From Welwitschia mirabilis (Eukaryota; Gnetophyta; Gnetopsida; Welwitschiales), in the NCBI GenBank assembly GCA_051453625.1, contig JBOZIK010000001.1, forward strand, positions 177,474,263 to 177,538,262: a stretch of DNA of 64,000 nucleotides. Direction: 5' to 3'. A program made the translations under genes and the position numbers. The first letter of the stretch is position 1. The number at the start of each line of letters is the position of its first letter. The notes under the pieces are model-generated. The model worked only from the letters and a program-made list of their open reading frames with translations, did no database searches and was not told the DNA's origin. Shown piece after piece: positions 10,151 to 20,575 of this stretch.

Positions 10151-10727
10151 TATTTCCAATTTAGTCATGAAAAGTTTCCTAAATTTAAAGAACTTGGAGC
10201 AACAATAGTTAGTTCTACCTTAGAAGAAAACAAAATAATTTGAAAAGCTTTAATTAACATAGGAAATAGTGTAAACATAATACCTCTTCACATATGTAAA
10301 AGAATTAGGTTGGAAAACAAAATAGAACCTATAGAAATTATCTTAGAATTGGATAATACTTCAACTATGAAACCCTTAGGAATTATCAAAGACATATTCA
10401 CCTAAATAAATGAAGATTTTTACCCCAGAGATGTAGTCATCATTAAGGTAGAACATGATGTTGGTTATCCACTACTCTTAGGAAGAGCCTTTTGTGCAAC
10501 TACCCACTATATCATTGACACATGAACCAGAGTGATGAAATGTCACATACAAGAATTTTACCATTTGAGTTTTTAATGCTACTAAAAAAGAAATAAGAGA
10601 TGAGTATAACTTAGAAGAAGAACTTAAAACAACCTTATTTTTATAGTATAACCTAATGAGGAGAGATTAATAATGCTATACAAACCAAGTTTATATGATG
10701 ACTTGATTGACTACACTATCTTAAGCA
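10151..10727 (+). pseudogene. Aspartic protease region of element A, first copy
   Basis: Contains ALINIGNSVNIIPLHICKRI, equivalent to the retroviral-type Asp-Leu-Gly-Ala-Ser-Val-Asn active-site block with the catalytic Asp replaced by Asn. It then has GYPLLLGRAFCATTHYIID, ending in a stop. It runs into a 100-N gap, after which the same region starts again (10828). The two copies differ at many positions, so this is not a simple assembly echo of identical sequence. Confidence 0.8.
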
Positions 10728-10827
10728 NNNNNNNNNNNNNNNNNNNNNNNNNNNNNNNNNNNNNNNNNNNNNNNNNNNNNNNNNNNNNNNNNNNNNNNNN
10801 NNNNNNNNNNNNNNNNNNNNNNNNNNN
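10728..10827. other. Assembly gap, 100 N
   Basis: Placeholder gap. Sequence to the right restarts about 450 bp upstream of where sequence on the left stopped in the family's order. Confidence 0.9.
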
Positions 10828-11350
10828 TCATACCTCTTCACATATGTAAAAAACTTGGGTTGAAAAATAGAATAGAACCTACACGAATTATCTTGGAATT
10901 GGTTGATACTTCAATTAAGAAATTCTTAGGGTTATTAAGTACTTAGTCATCCAAATAGAGAAAGCTTTTTACCCCATAGATGTAGTCATCATTGAGATAG
11001 AATATAATGGAGGTTATCCACTACTCTTAGGAAGAGCCTTTTGTGCAACTACGTACAGTATCATTAACACACAAACTAAAATGATGGAATGTCATATAAG
11101 TAATAAGAAGTTCACCATTCGAGCTTTTAATGCTGCTAAAAAAGAAATAGAATATGAGTTTAACTTAGAAGAAGTACTTAAACCAACCTTATTTTTATAA
11201 CATCATCCAATTGAGGAGAGATTGATAATGCTACATGAACCAACTTTATATGATGACCTGACTGAAATACACTGTCTTGAGTATGAGAATGAGGAATCTT
11301 TTAACTAAGTAGAAACCCAACATGTTTACTCGCTAGAAAACCTTTTTGAA
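10828..11350 (+). pseudogene. Aspartic protease region, second copy
   Basis: Begins inside the protease at the equivalent of IPLHICK. It continues through a hydrophobic block, LVDTSIKKFL and GGYPLLLGRAFCATTYSII, to MMECHISNKKFTIRAFNAAK, which agrees better with element B than the first copy does. It flows into the RT region without a gap. Confidence 0.8.
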
Positions 11351-11352
11351 GA

Positions 11353-11396
11353 GTGTCGTCCACGTCTGTTGTCCCCACGATAGATAGGACGATAAT
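11353..11396 (+). repeat. Hairpin module inside the protease-RT junction of element A
   Basis: A copy of the CCCC-loop motif (GTTGT-CCCC-ACGAT core, 3' arm GGACGATAA) lies inside what should be coding sequence. The same place in element B (near 29045-29090) has no clear CCCC core. Either B has decayed or A gained the module. Confidence 0.6.
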
Positions 11397-11399
11397 GGA

Positions 11400-12430
11400 A
11401 AATTCCATTCTAAAACTGAAGGAGTTGCCCCAAGGTCTGAAATATATCTTCCTATCTAATAATCTAAAGAAACCTTTAATAATAAGTGACCTTTTAACTT
11501 CTCAATAAGAATCTAACTTAATCTTCTTTTTGACTTCTAAAGAAGATTCTTTTGCTTGAACCCATAAAGACTTAGCTTCCATCCCTCTTTCTATAGTCTA
11601 ACATAAAATTTACCTTGAGGATAATGTTAAACCTATTGGCAACCCCAATGAAGGCTCAACCTAGCCCTTAAGCACATAGTTAAAGATGAAATTATTAAAC
11701 TTATAAGTACTAGGATTATCTATGCTATATCCGATAGTGAGTGAGCTAGTCCTTTCATAGTAGTTTCAAAAAAGGGTGGAAAATGGAGAATGTACATTAT
11801 TTTAGAAAACTTAATGAGGTAACTAAAAAGGATTATTTCCCTTTACCCTTTCTTGATCAAGTACTTGATCGAATACAAGGTTATGCCTACTGTTGTTTTC
11901 TTCATGGGTATAGTGGTTATAATCAAGTTTGCATAGCAAGTGAAGACCAAATAAAAACAACTTTTACCTCATCCTTTAGAATCTTTACCTTTATATGAAT
12001 GCCTTTTGAACTTTGTAATGCCCCTGGGACTTTCCAAAGAGCAATGATGAGAATCTTTTCTGATAGGATAAAGGATTCTATTGAAATCTTTGTGAATGAC
12101 TTCTCCATCTTTGGTGAAACTTTTTAATAAATCATGGAAAGATTAAAGAAAGTCTTGGATCCATATATAGAAAGTGGCCGATACTTGAGCTGGGAGAAAA
12201 GTTTTCTTCTTATCAAATGAAATTATTTTAGGCCATCACATTCCTAAGGAAAGAATTAAGATGGACCCTACAAAAGTTGATATCATTGTCAAACAAGTTA
12301 GATCATTCCTTAGTCATGCTAGTTTCTATTATCATTTTATTCATGATTATGCTAAGGTTTGTAAACCCCTTCACTTATTACTCAAAAAAGATGCTAATTT
12401 TGATTAGAACAATTCATGTCAACTTGTGTT
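11400..12430 (+). pseudogene. Reverse transcriptase of gypsy element A
   Basis: From about 11650 the Athila-type pre-RT block is visible (IIKLISTRIIYAISDSE, then SKKGGKWRM). RT proper follows with KLNEVTKKDYFPLPFLDQVL (11808-11870), YCCFLHGYSGYNQVCIA and MPFELCNAPGTFQRAMM. The catalytic box, normally Phe-Met-Asp-Asp-Phe-Ser, reads FVNDFSIFGE (about 12086-12118), so one of the two catalytic aspartates is lost. Stops interrupt every frame. The box wording and domain order place it in the Athila/Tat side of plant gypsy elements. Confidence 0.88.
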
Positions 12431-13049
12431 TAAAACATTTAAGAAAAACATTTCTTCTAAACCTATTGTCATAGGTCTCAATTCAAGTAAAGATTCTGAA
12501 CTGATATGTGATCCAAGCAATATTGCTGTGAGTGAGATTCTTGGTCAAAAATATCAAAAAGATTTTAAAGTTATATCCTATCTTAGTAAAACCTTATCCA
12601 AAGCCAAATCTAACTACACTACTACTAAAAGGGAAATGCTTGCCATTAGCTTTTGCCTTGATCATCTTCAACATTATTTTATTAGCTTCCACATCAATGT
12701 TTACATAGATCATGCAGCTATACGCTATCTTATGACTAAGAAAGATTCTAGTGCTAGACTTATTAGATGGATTCTTCTCATGCAAGAATTCAATCTCACC
12801 ATCATCAATAAGGCTAGAAAACATAATAGCATTGCAGATCATCTATCTCAACTGTCTTGTTCTTATGATGAACTTCTCATAAATGACTCCTTTCCAGCTG
12901 AACAACTATTTTCTATTGAAAAATTTTATGCCATCTCTTTCACTCATCCTGCTCCTTGGTATGCTAATATTGTGAACTACCTTGTTACCATAAAAACACC
13001 TCAGCATTGGAACTATAACCAACGAAAATCTTTTCTCCATAGGATCTGA
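12426..13049 (+). pseudogene. RNase H and pre-integrase region of element A
   Basis: The longest open frame of element A (207 codons). It shows SEILGQKYQKDFKVISYLSK, YTTTKREMLAISFCLDHLQH, VYIDHAAIRYLMTKKD, RWILLMQEFNL and IADHLSQL, the standard RT-linked RNase H order. The expected catalytic Asp of 'CDAS' reads CDPS, so it is kept. It then continues with PAPWYANIVNYLVT, the start of the integrase zinc-finger region. It ends at a TGA near 13047. Confidence 0.88.
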
Positions 13050-14313
13050 GACTATGAGTAGAATGAACCCCATCTTTATAGAAGATGTAAAGACCAAATC
13101 ATGTGTAAATGTGTGCTTAAATGGGAAAGCTTTAAAATCCTTGTGCTTAAATGGGAAAGCTTTAAAATCCTTAACCTTTACCATAGTAAGGTATGTGGGG
13201 GACATTTTAGTGGCCAAAAGGCTACAATGAAAAATCTTCATTCTAGTTTTTATTAGCATACCCTTTTTAAAGACTCATTTGACTTTACTAGAAGGTGTAA
13301 TGCTTGTCAATGTTATGGTAGCCTGACTCATTCCCAAGATATGCTCCTTAAATCCATGCTTAAATGGGAACCTTTTGATTATTAGGGAATTAACTTTATA
13401 GGCCCTATCAAACCAACTTCTCATGATAAAAATTACATCCTAGTGGTCGTTGATTATGTTACTAAGTGAGTCAAAGTTGTTCCTGCTACCAAGAATGATG
13501 CGTAAACCATTTGCAATTTTGTTCGAACTCCTATCTTTCAATGTTTTGATTTTCCGCAAATCATCATTAATGATTAAGGAACTCATTTTATTAATCAACT
13601 TTTTTGGAAACTTCTTTTATCTATTAACATTGAACATAGAATTTCACGTGCTTATCATCTACAAACTAATGGCCAAGCCAAAAATGAAAATAGAAAAACT
13701 AAAAAGATGCTCCAAAAATTAGTCTTTGTCAATAAGAAGGCTTGATACTCTAAAATTAATGATGTTCTTTGGGCTTACCATGCTACTTAGCATAACTTTC
13801 TAGGTTTATCACCATATGAACTTGTGTACAGAAAAATTTGTATCTTACAAATTGATGTTTACTATAACTTCTATCGGTTCCTCCATCAACTTAACCTTGT
13901 AAACTTGGATAAAAATCTTAAAACTTTATTAACCTAACTTGACCATTTCAATGAAAAGCGTACTCATGCATACATCTCAACTCATTCATAAAGCTCAAGT
14001 CAAGTTCAAACATGACAAAAAGTTTATCTATAAGCAATTTGAACTTAGTCAACTTGGCCTTTCATATTATACTAAAGTATACCCTTTACACAATAAGTGA
14101 ACCTCTAAATGATTAGGTTCTTATCTTATACAAAAAGTGTATTTCAATGGCTCCATTGAAATATCTAATCTAAACACTAGGAAAATTCAAAAAATCAATG
14201 GACAAAGGCTAAAAATTTATAAATCATCTACTAATAAAACCTTGAAAATGATAGAAGCACTTGTTTTGGAAGCCCCTCTTAATGAGGAGGACCTTCCTCT
14301 TACTATTATCTAA
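13050..14313 (+). pseudogene. Integrase and pol C-terminus of element A
   Basis: The zinc-binding block shows CGGHFSGQKA and CNACQCYG (13190-13320). The catalytic core shows GINFIGPIKP at 13386, with Asn in place of the first catalytic Asp (13392-13394). Next come ILVVVDYVTK, then IIND with a stop before GTHF, and LQTNGQAKNENRK, with Lys where the catalytic Glu should be. DVLWAYHAT and LGLSPYELVYRK follow. The C-terminal tail has GSIEISNLNTRKIQKINGQR at about 14150-14210. Many stops are present. A Trp-to-TAG change (13383-13385) and a Gln-to-TAA change (about 13935) are shared with element B. Confidence 0.88.
13113..13172 (+). repeat. Exact 30-bp tandem duplication in element A integrase
   Basis: Positions 13113-13142 and 13143-13172 are identical and adjacent. 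The unit is 30 bp, ten codons, so the frame is kept. Identity in a heavily mutated element shows it is much younger than the insertion. Confidence 0.95.
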
Positions 14314-14637
14314 ACTTCTTCTTAACTCATTCCTTGGGTAGACATCATACTATCACTTGAATATCTTTAACTTGACTTAGGTATTTAATTTATAAAGTTA
14401 CCATGATTAGTAATATTTTACTTGAGAATTTTAAATGATAAGATTGGATTCATCTAATCTTAAAACATTTGTATGTTTATGAACTTTATTTCAAAGGAAA
14501 ATGACTTAATTCTTTTATTCTCTTTCAATGGTGTAAGTAATTAGTTGTTTTTGCATGATCTTATTTATTCCTCATTTCATTACTTCACTTTTATCCTTAC
14601 AAGTACTTGATCATGTGGAAACTTTTTACTAAATCAA

Positions 14638-14692
14638 CAAAAAAAAAAAAAAGGAATAAGAAGAAGAAGAAGAAGAAGAAGAAGAAAGAAAT
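14638..14692 (+). repeat. A-run plus (GAA)n microsatellite
   Basis: A run of A followed by about eight AAG/GAA units. A similar A/G-rich stretch sits at the same place in element B (32790-32850), so the site was purine-rich before the elements diverged. Confidence 0.9.
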
Positions 14693-14826
14693 AAAAATCA
14701 TGATCTTTCATATCTGAGCTAAAACCATGGTTACCATGATGTCTTACCACAAGTGCACCGGAGCAAATTTTCTCAAGAGAAGCCTTGGGTAGTGTGATAT
14801 GATAGCTGTGGGAACTCCACTGGGGT

Positions 14827-14909
14827 GTTAGTTGGCCATGCTGTGTGGGTCCTTACCCCTTTAATAGTTAGTTGGCCATGATGTGTGGGTCCTTACTCCT
14901 TTAATTGTG
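14827..14909 (+). repeat. Imperfect ~42-bp tandem duplication in the 3' region of element A
   Basis: 'GTTAGTTGGCCATG' followed by 'TGTGTGGGTCCTTAC' occurs twice in a row with two or three differences. Element B has a single unit near 32995-33035. Confidence 0.85.
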
Positions 14910-15750
14910 GTTGCACTCCCTTTATCATGGCAAAATAAATTTTACTTAGAGGCTACGAGATCAGTGATGTCCCTAGTGTCATCAGAGGCATTACTTGTTT
15001 TTTAGACTCCTTTTGCATATAATACTTTTACATGATCATTCTACTTTTTTGGATTCTAGTATTATTTTAACATGTAAGCTAGTGAGTTCATGTTTCAACA
15101 GCTTTTTATCTTATCTTTAATTATTTGATGATATTAGACATACTTGACATCATCATAATTATTACCTATTTAAATGGTACTTTATGAAATTTTACATCCT
15201 ATCATGCATTTTTCATTAAGTGATTTAATGATTTTATCAAGGGAATTTGTTTATTAGAATTTAGGGTAAGCAAACAATTTTCTTTATGTTCTTAGTTATT
15301 CATTTTCATTTTTATTCTTCTTTAGCTGTTTTGTTTGGATCTTCAAAGTCATTTCTATACTTTTTCAAAATAATATTATGGATCTGATTATTTAGTCATT
15401 TCTTGTTAATTTTAGTCATTGTTTCTATTTGTAAGGGTTGTTGTTTCTCTTTTTTATAGGTAATGATAATACTTTTGACTTTCAGTTCTTACTTTTCTAT
15501 GCTTATTAAGTTCGAACACATTTGAGGAGTTCTTTTGAGCATTGCTTTCTTCTACTTAGTGCATTTTTATGGTCTCATTCTTTTCTCTTTAACACCCTTT
15601 TCCCCTCTGTCTCTTTTTATCATAATCATGTTTTTTAGGATAATTCTTTACTTTTTACCTTCTTCCCAATTTTCTGCTACTTTTCTAATGCTTAACTACT
15701 TTCAGACTTGTTCTAGTTTTTCTTATCTTTCCAACACCTCATTCAATCGT

Positions 15751-15794
15751 TGTCATCCCACATCTATCATCCCCATAATAGATAGGACAACAAT
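15751..15794 (+). repeat. Hairpin module in the 3' region of element A
   Basis: Core CTATCAT-CCCC-ATAATAG with flanking TGTCATCC and GATAGGACAAC. Element C has the counterpart at 37550-37582. Confidence 0.7.
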
Positions 15795-16451
15795 CATCTT
15801 TTTCACTCTATTGTAATCGAGATGTCTTGCTTTACCTGTGGGGGAAGGACATCTTTTTGAGCTTCTATTGAGATATTAAGCAAAAATTTTAAAATTAAAA
15901 GGATCATTTTTAAGCTTTCATGATACATATGTATGATAAGTTACTTAGATATGATTTCATGTTACTTAAATAAAATTTCATGGACTTTATCTAGCAAGAG
16001 CACAAGCATGTCCACAGAATTTTCTTGTAGATATGTTTTAAAACATTTTAAAACATCTTGAACAACGGAAAGAATGTTATGATTACTCTTTGTACTTTAC
16101 CCTTTTTAGAATACATTAATGAACTTGTATGCATCATTTCTTGAGTTATCACTACTTAGTTTTACACATCAGTTTCAGTATCTCGAATTATGCGTATACA
16201 TTATCATTTTCTGACTATTTTTATTACATTTTATGATTTTTTTTGTGTGTATGGCATTCATTTGTTCTATTGTAATGTGTTTAAGTAGGGGGCAGTATGT
16301 CAAAATTTATATCAGTTAATTGGTTTTTGATGTCTAGTCCTGCATGGTAAAGATTGAATTCAATATTACATTTTTTTTCTAGTTGCTGGTTACCTTAGTC
16401 AAATTAGCTTAAAATATAGTTGATCATTCACTTTGTCAGGGACTGACAAGG

Positions 16452-16465
16452 CTAAGTAGGGGATA
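16452..16465 (+). other. Polypurine tract of element A
   Basis: CTAAGTAGGGGATA immediately precedes the LTR start. The preceding 'CAGGGACTGACAAGG' is conserved at the 3' ends of B (34085) and C (38191). Confidence 0.75.
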
Positions 16466-17127
16466 TGTTGTGATGCCAATTTGTAGGAATCTGATATTGT
16501 ATTTTGAGTATTTTTACAGGACATTTATACAAGTGTGCATATAGTTCTAACGATTATGGAGAATCGATAGGATATTCACTAAAACATAAAATTCTTATCA
16601 TATTTGAAGGCATCTCAAGCTTATTTTGATACTTTATGCCTTAAAGGAAAGATTAACCATGCATAATACTAATTTCCCTTTGAGCTATAAGATAGAGAGG
16701 TGTGTCATTTCCTATGTCGTCCCCATGATAGGCAAGACAATAACACTGCTGACATGGCTTAAATCTACGGAGTTGACCACGGGGCCTGAAGCTAATGGCT
16801 CACCTTTTATTGTAGAGTATTGTCCCCATTATTGTCCCCACAATACTTAAGATGACACCTATTTTTGTATGAATAGAAAGACTTATCTTTGTTATGGGGT
16901 CATGCGGCCCATATGGGTTGCTAGGATTTCTTCTCTAACTCTTATGGTTAAGCTTTTAGAACTTTAATGTAAAACTATAAATACCCTCCCTTTCCTTTAC
17001 TTCCATTTTCATCTTTTGTACCTCATATTCTTGTGATATAATATTTAAGAATAAGAGATCCATCTAGAAAGTATAAAGAGAAGTGTACCTTGGTGTGAGG
17101 ATAATTATCCTCAATTAAGATGTTGTT
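16466..17127 (+). mobile_element. Family A gypsy 3' LTR, 5' part (LTR X)
   Basis: Starts TGTTGTGATGCC right after the polypurine tract. It carries hairpin modules at 16702-16742 and 16818-16856 and the conserved 'aaactataaatacc' stretch at 16972-16986, a good candidate for the LTR TATA box. It is cut by a 756-N gap. Confidence 0.85.
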
Positions 17128-17883
17128 NNNNNNNNNNNNNNNNNNNNNNNNNNNNNNNNNNNNNNNNNNNNNNNNNNNNNNNNNNNNNNNNNNNNNNNNN
17201 NNNNNNNNNNNNNNNNNNNNNNNNNNNNNNNNNNNNNNNNNNNNNNNNNNNNNNNNNNNNNNNNNNNNNNNNNNNNNNNNNNNNNNNNNNNNNNNNNNNN
17301 NNNNNNNNNNNNNNNNNNNNNNNNNNNNNNNNNNNNNNNNNNNNNNNNNNNNNNNNNNNNNNNNNNNNNNNNNNNNNNNNNNNNNNNNNNNNNNNNNNNN
17401 NNNNNNNNNNNNNNNNNNNNNNNNNNNNNNNNNNNNNNNNNNNNNNNNNNNNNNNNNNNNNNNNNNNNNNNNNNNNNNNNNNNNNNNNNNNNNNNNNNNN
17501 NNNNNNNNNNNNNNNNNNNNNNNNNNNNNNNNNNNNNNNNNNNNNNNNNNNNNNNNNNNNNNNNNNNNNNNNNNNNNNNNNNNNNNNNNNNNNNNNNNNN
17601 NNNNNNNNNNNNNNNNNNNNNNNNNNNNNNNNNNNNNNNNNNNNNNNNNNNNNNNNNNNNNNNNNNNNNNNNNNNNNNNNNNNNNNNNNNNNNNNNNNNN
17701 NNNNNNNNNNNNNNNNNNNNNNNNNNNNNNNNNNNNNNNNNNNNNNNNNNNNNNNNNNNNNNNNNNNNNNNNNNNNNNNNNNNNNNNNNNNNNNNNNNNN
17801 NNNNNNNNNNNNNNNNNNNNNNNNNNNNNNNNNNNNNNNNNNNNNNNNNNNNNNNNNNNNNNNNNNNNNNNNNNNNNNNNNNN
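17128..17883. other. Assembly gap, 756 N
   Basis: Non-round size suggests an estimated gap. The apparent long open frames across it are only N. The flanks overlap by about 277 bp in LTR coordinates but are not identical. Confidence 0.9.
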
Positions 17884-18752
17884 ATGGCATCCATTTTTGT
17901 ATGGACAAAAAGACTTATCTTTGTAATGAGGTCATGTAATCCATATGGGTTGCTAGGGTTTCTTCTTTGACTCTTAGGGTTAAGCTTCTAGAACTTCAAT
18001 GTAAAACTATAAATACCCTCCCTTTTCTTTACTTCCATTTCCATCTTTTGTACCAAATATTCTTGTGATGGAAGATTGAAGAATAAGAGATCCATTCAGT
18101 AGCTATAAAGCGAAGTTTACCATGGTGTTGGGCCAGGTATTCTCTATCGAAGTATTGTTACTTTATTGTAAGTAAATGTAAAGTTGATGATTAATTTAAT
18201 TACTCTTTTCACTACTATTGTGTAAATGTCCCTTATGGTTTAAGTTGATTATAGTTTGATGACAACTCTATAGTTTATTTAGATTACAAGGAAAACCTTT
18301 GTCAAGGTTGACTTTGTTAGTTTAGATCTTGCATTGCATTTCTTTTATTCCATTCCATATTTGCATTACCCATATTATGTTTGACATATATTATAGTTTA
18401 TGTTGGTTAGGAATAAATGATAAACTCTTCCTATTTAATTTGAATTATAAGAACTAATTCTTATGCCAGAAGGATTAGAATCTAAATAGAACTTATCACA
18501 CTTGCATGTCATCCATTGCATTTTACCATCATTCATCTTGTATTGCATTTGCATTATTGTTTACTTTCATTTACTAAAATAGAAAAATCTAAATTACTTT
18601 GTGAAATCAATTCTCTAACTTCTATCCTAGTGCCTTCAATGGATTACGACATTCAGGTTAACTTCCATCTATACTAGTGTGTGTTTTCTACAAGTATTAT
18701 AATTTACAGGTTTTGCCTAAGGACTTAAGGATTACATAAATTCATACTGCAA
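17884..18752 (+). mobile_element. Family A gypsy LTR, 3' part (LTR Y)
   Basis: Covers the LTR from the module region to the end (ATACTGCAA at about 18744-18752, a decayed CACCACAACA). It is closer to the 5' LTR piece 7138-7854 than to LTR X, so Y and 7138-7854 could be the true LTR pair of element A. No TSD can be tested because the 5' LTR start is in a gap. Confidence 0.8.
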
Positions 18753-19059
18753 TTGTAAGGCAATAGATAAATTAGGTTGGTTGCTAAGAATGATATTATT
18801 GATGCTCAGTTGAAAGTCCTTGAGATTTTAAAAATTCATTTTCAAGCATTTTGTGCACCTACAAACTAATAAAAAACATAGGAAAAGGAGACTTTTATAT
18901 CATAGAAAGCACACTACAGAGAAACAAATCCCATAGGAAGAAAAAGAAAATTCCACATTTAGCTTAAGTGATGATTGGGATATTTTTTACCTTATAGATC
19001 TAAAGGTACTTGATTTTCTTAATGAAATGGTAGTCTAATTTCTAGGACACTTATGCTCC

Positions 19060-19215
19060 ATTTAGGACATTATGGTCTTGAACTTTTAAATGATTTCATT
19101 AGTATACTATAAGTACTTCGATGTAATAAAATCATCTATTTAAGACGTTTTAGTTTTGAACTTCTAGATAACTTAATTAGTATATTATGAAGCCTTGGGT
19201 GTAATCAAATCATTT
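19060..19215 (+). repeat. Imperfect 78-bp tandem repeat, two copies
   Basis: Copy 1 (19060-19137) and copy 2 (19138-19215) share 'ATTTA.GAC.TT', 'TTTTGAACTT', 'ATTAGTAT.TTA' and 'GTAAT.AAATCAT'. They are clearly related with many substitutions. Confidence 0.75.
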
Positions 19216-19730
19216 GTTTGGGAAATCATGGTTCTTATACACCAAATGAGAAGGTGTGGTTACTATACATTTTGAATTCAATCCTAAAGGTACTTAGTTT
19301 AAATCATAAGTATTAAAAGGTATTGTCCAACAATAAAACTCATCCTTCCTTTAGAAAGAGGAGAAAAAGAAAAGGAAAAAATACTAAAATTCATATTTCT
19401 TATATGTTTCATATTTGATTTATACTTTGAAATGTTCTTGATTTGGGGAAGAAAGGAAAGGAAATAAGAGGGTAGAAAAGTGTGGAGGTGGATGTTTACG
19501 CATGTAAATGTGTGGTTTACATGTATGAATATAATAAGTTGGTATAGGTTAGAGGAAATCAAGGCAAAAAGCTTTATGTTGAGGGATTTTTAGATACCAT
19601 GTATCTAGGCTTAGGTAGGTAGTTTACTTGAGATTTTCTTATAGACTTCAAAGCTAGTGAAGAGGATTATATGCCCTCATTTTTATTCTAAAGGAAGTCA
19701 ATGAAAATGGAAAATCTAAATTCTGTCTTC

Positions 19731-19800
19731 AAAGGAATATCCTAATGGTAAAGCATAGATCCTATGACTTTGTGGTTATGAGTTCAATTCTTGAGAATGT
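19731..19800 (+). repeat. tRNA-like / SINE-head-like patch
   Basis: Contains an A-box-like TAATGGTAAAGCATAG and, 34 bases further, a B-box-like GGTTATGAGTTCAATTC, with a TTTGTGG between as in plant tRNA-Lys. Acceptor ends do not pair, so it is not an intact tRNA. It could be a decayed tRNA-derived SINE or a tRNA pseudogene. Confidence 0.4.
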
Positions 19801-19984
19801 CTTTCAAACATTAAAAATTAAAAAATCAAGATTCTAAGGTAATTTAGTGGAAAAGTTAGTCTTAAAGATAATGTCTTAAATTGATATACTTTCTAACTCT
19901 TGAAAATGAATTTCTTATTTTAGTTTTCTAATTTAAAAAGGATAAAAATAAGGTTTTAAAAAGAGGATCATGATGCTTTGGGAT

Positions 19985-20575
19985 ATGTGGTTTGATACTA
20001 ATCCCTTGGAAATTAGATATGAGCCTAGATATGTAAACCATAGTGCCCGTAAATGTAAGCTTCATAGGTTTACATCTAAAATCTTGGGATAAGGTTTTCT
20101 TTAAAAACATAGAAAAATTATTTTAGAAGTTTATTAAATAAGGTCTACTAAATATGAAATAATTAGTTCTAATAACATTTTATATGTGAATGGCAATTGA
20201 AAGAACATTGAAATGGAAGAAACTTAACTTGTAATCAAGATGAGAAGAAAAAAATATAGACCTTCGATTTTAAATTGTTTGATGTCATGCGTAAAACCCC
20301 TTAGAAATTACAGGTAAAACTAGATACATTGATCATAGTGCCCATGAAGGTAAGCTTCATAGATTTACACCTAAAATTTAGGGATAAGTCTTTTTAAAAA
20401 AACACAACAAAATTATTTTAGGAGTTTAATAAATTAGATCAAATGATTGCATAAAACCTAGATCTATAAATATTTTAAATGTGAATGACAACTAAAACAA
20501 CACTGAAGTTGGAGAAATTTGACTTGTGATCAAAATGGAAAGAAATGAACATCAAACTTGAATTTGAAAGTGTCT
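19985..20575 (+). repeat. Imperfect ~295-bp tandem duplication
   Basis: Anchors repeat at constant spacing: 'AAGCTTCATAG' at 20057 and 20352, 'TGATGTCATG' at 20281 and 20576, 'AAATTATTTTAG' at 20115 and 20410, and 'GTGAATG' before each of the 'AACTTGTAATCAA/GACTTGTGATCAA' segments. No coding content is visible in the unit. Confidence 0.8.

Larger units (their letters stand above)
14314..16451 (+). mobile_element. 3' untranslated region of element A
   Basis: About 2.1 kb of non-coding sequence between pol and the 3' LTR, shared in order with element B (32480-34100) and with 36989-38206. It holds a purine/GAA microsatellite, a duplicated 42-bp unit and one hairpin module (15751-15794). No env-like frame is recognisable, though a hydrophobic 93-codon frame lies at 15535-15816. 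Confidence 0.75.

Noticed and set aside
12594-13259. Minus-strand frames of 82 and 117 codons
   Set aside because: Shadows of the RNase H/integrase frame on the plus strand.
15535-15816. Env-like protein of element A
   Set aside because: The 93-codon hydrophobic frame is T-rich low-complexity sequence and is not kept in elements B or C.
17111-17926. Long open frames of 259-268 codons
   Set aside because: They are almost entirely N from the assembly gap.
19731-19800. Functional tRNA gene
   Set aside because: Acceptor stem does not pair and the anticodon arm is degenerate; kept only as a tRNA-like patch.
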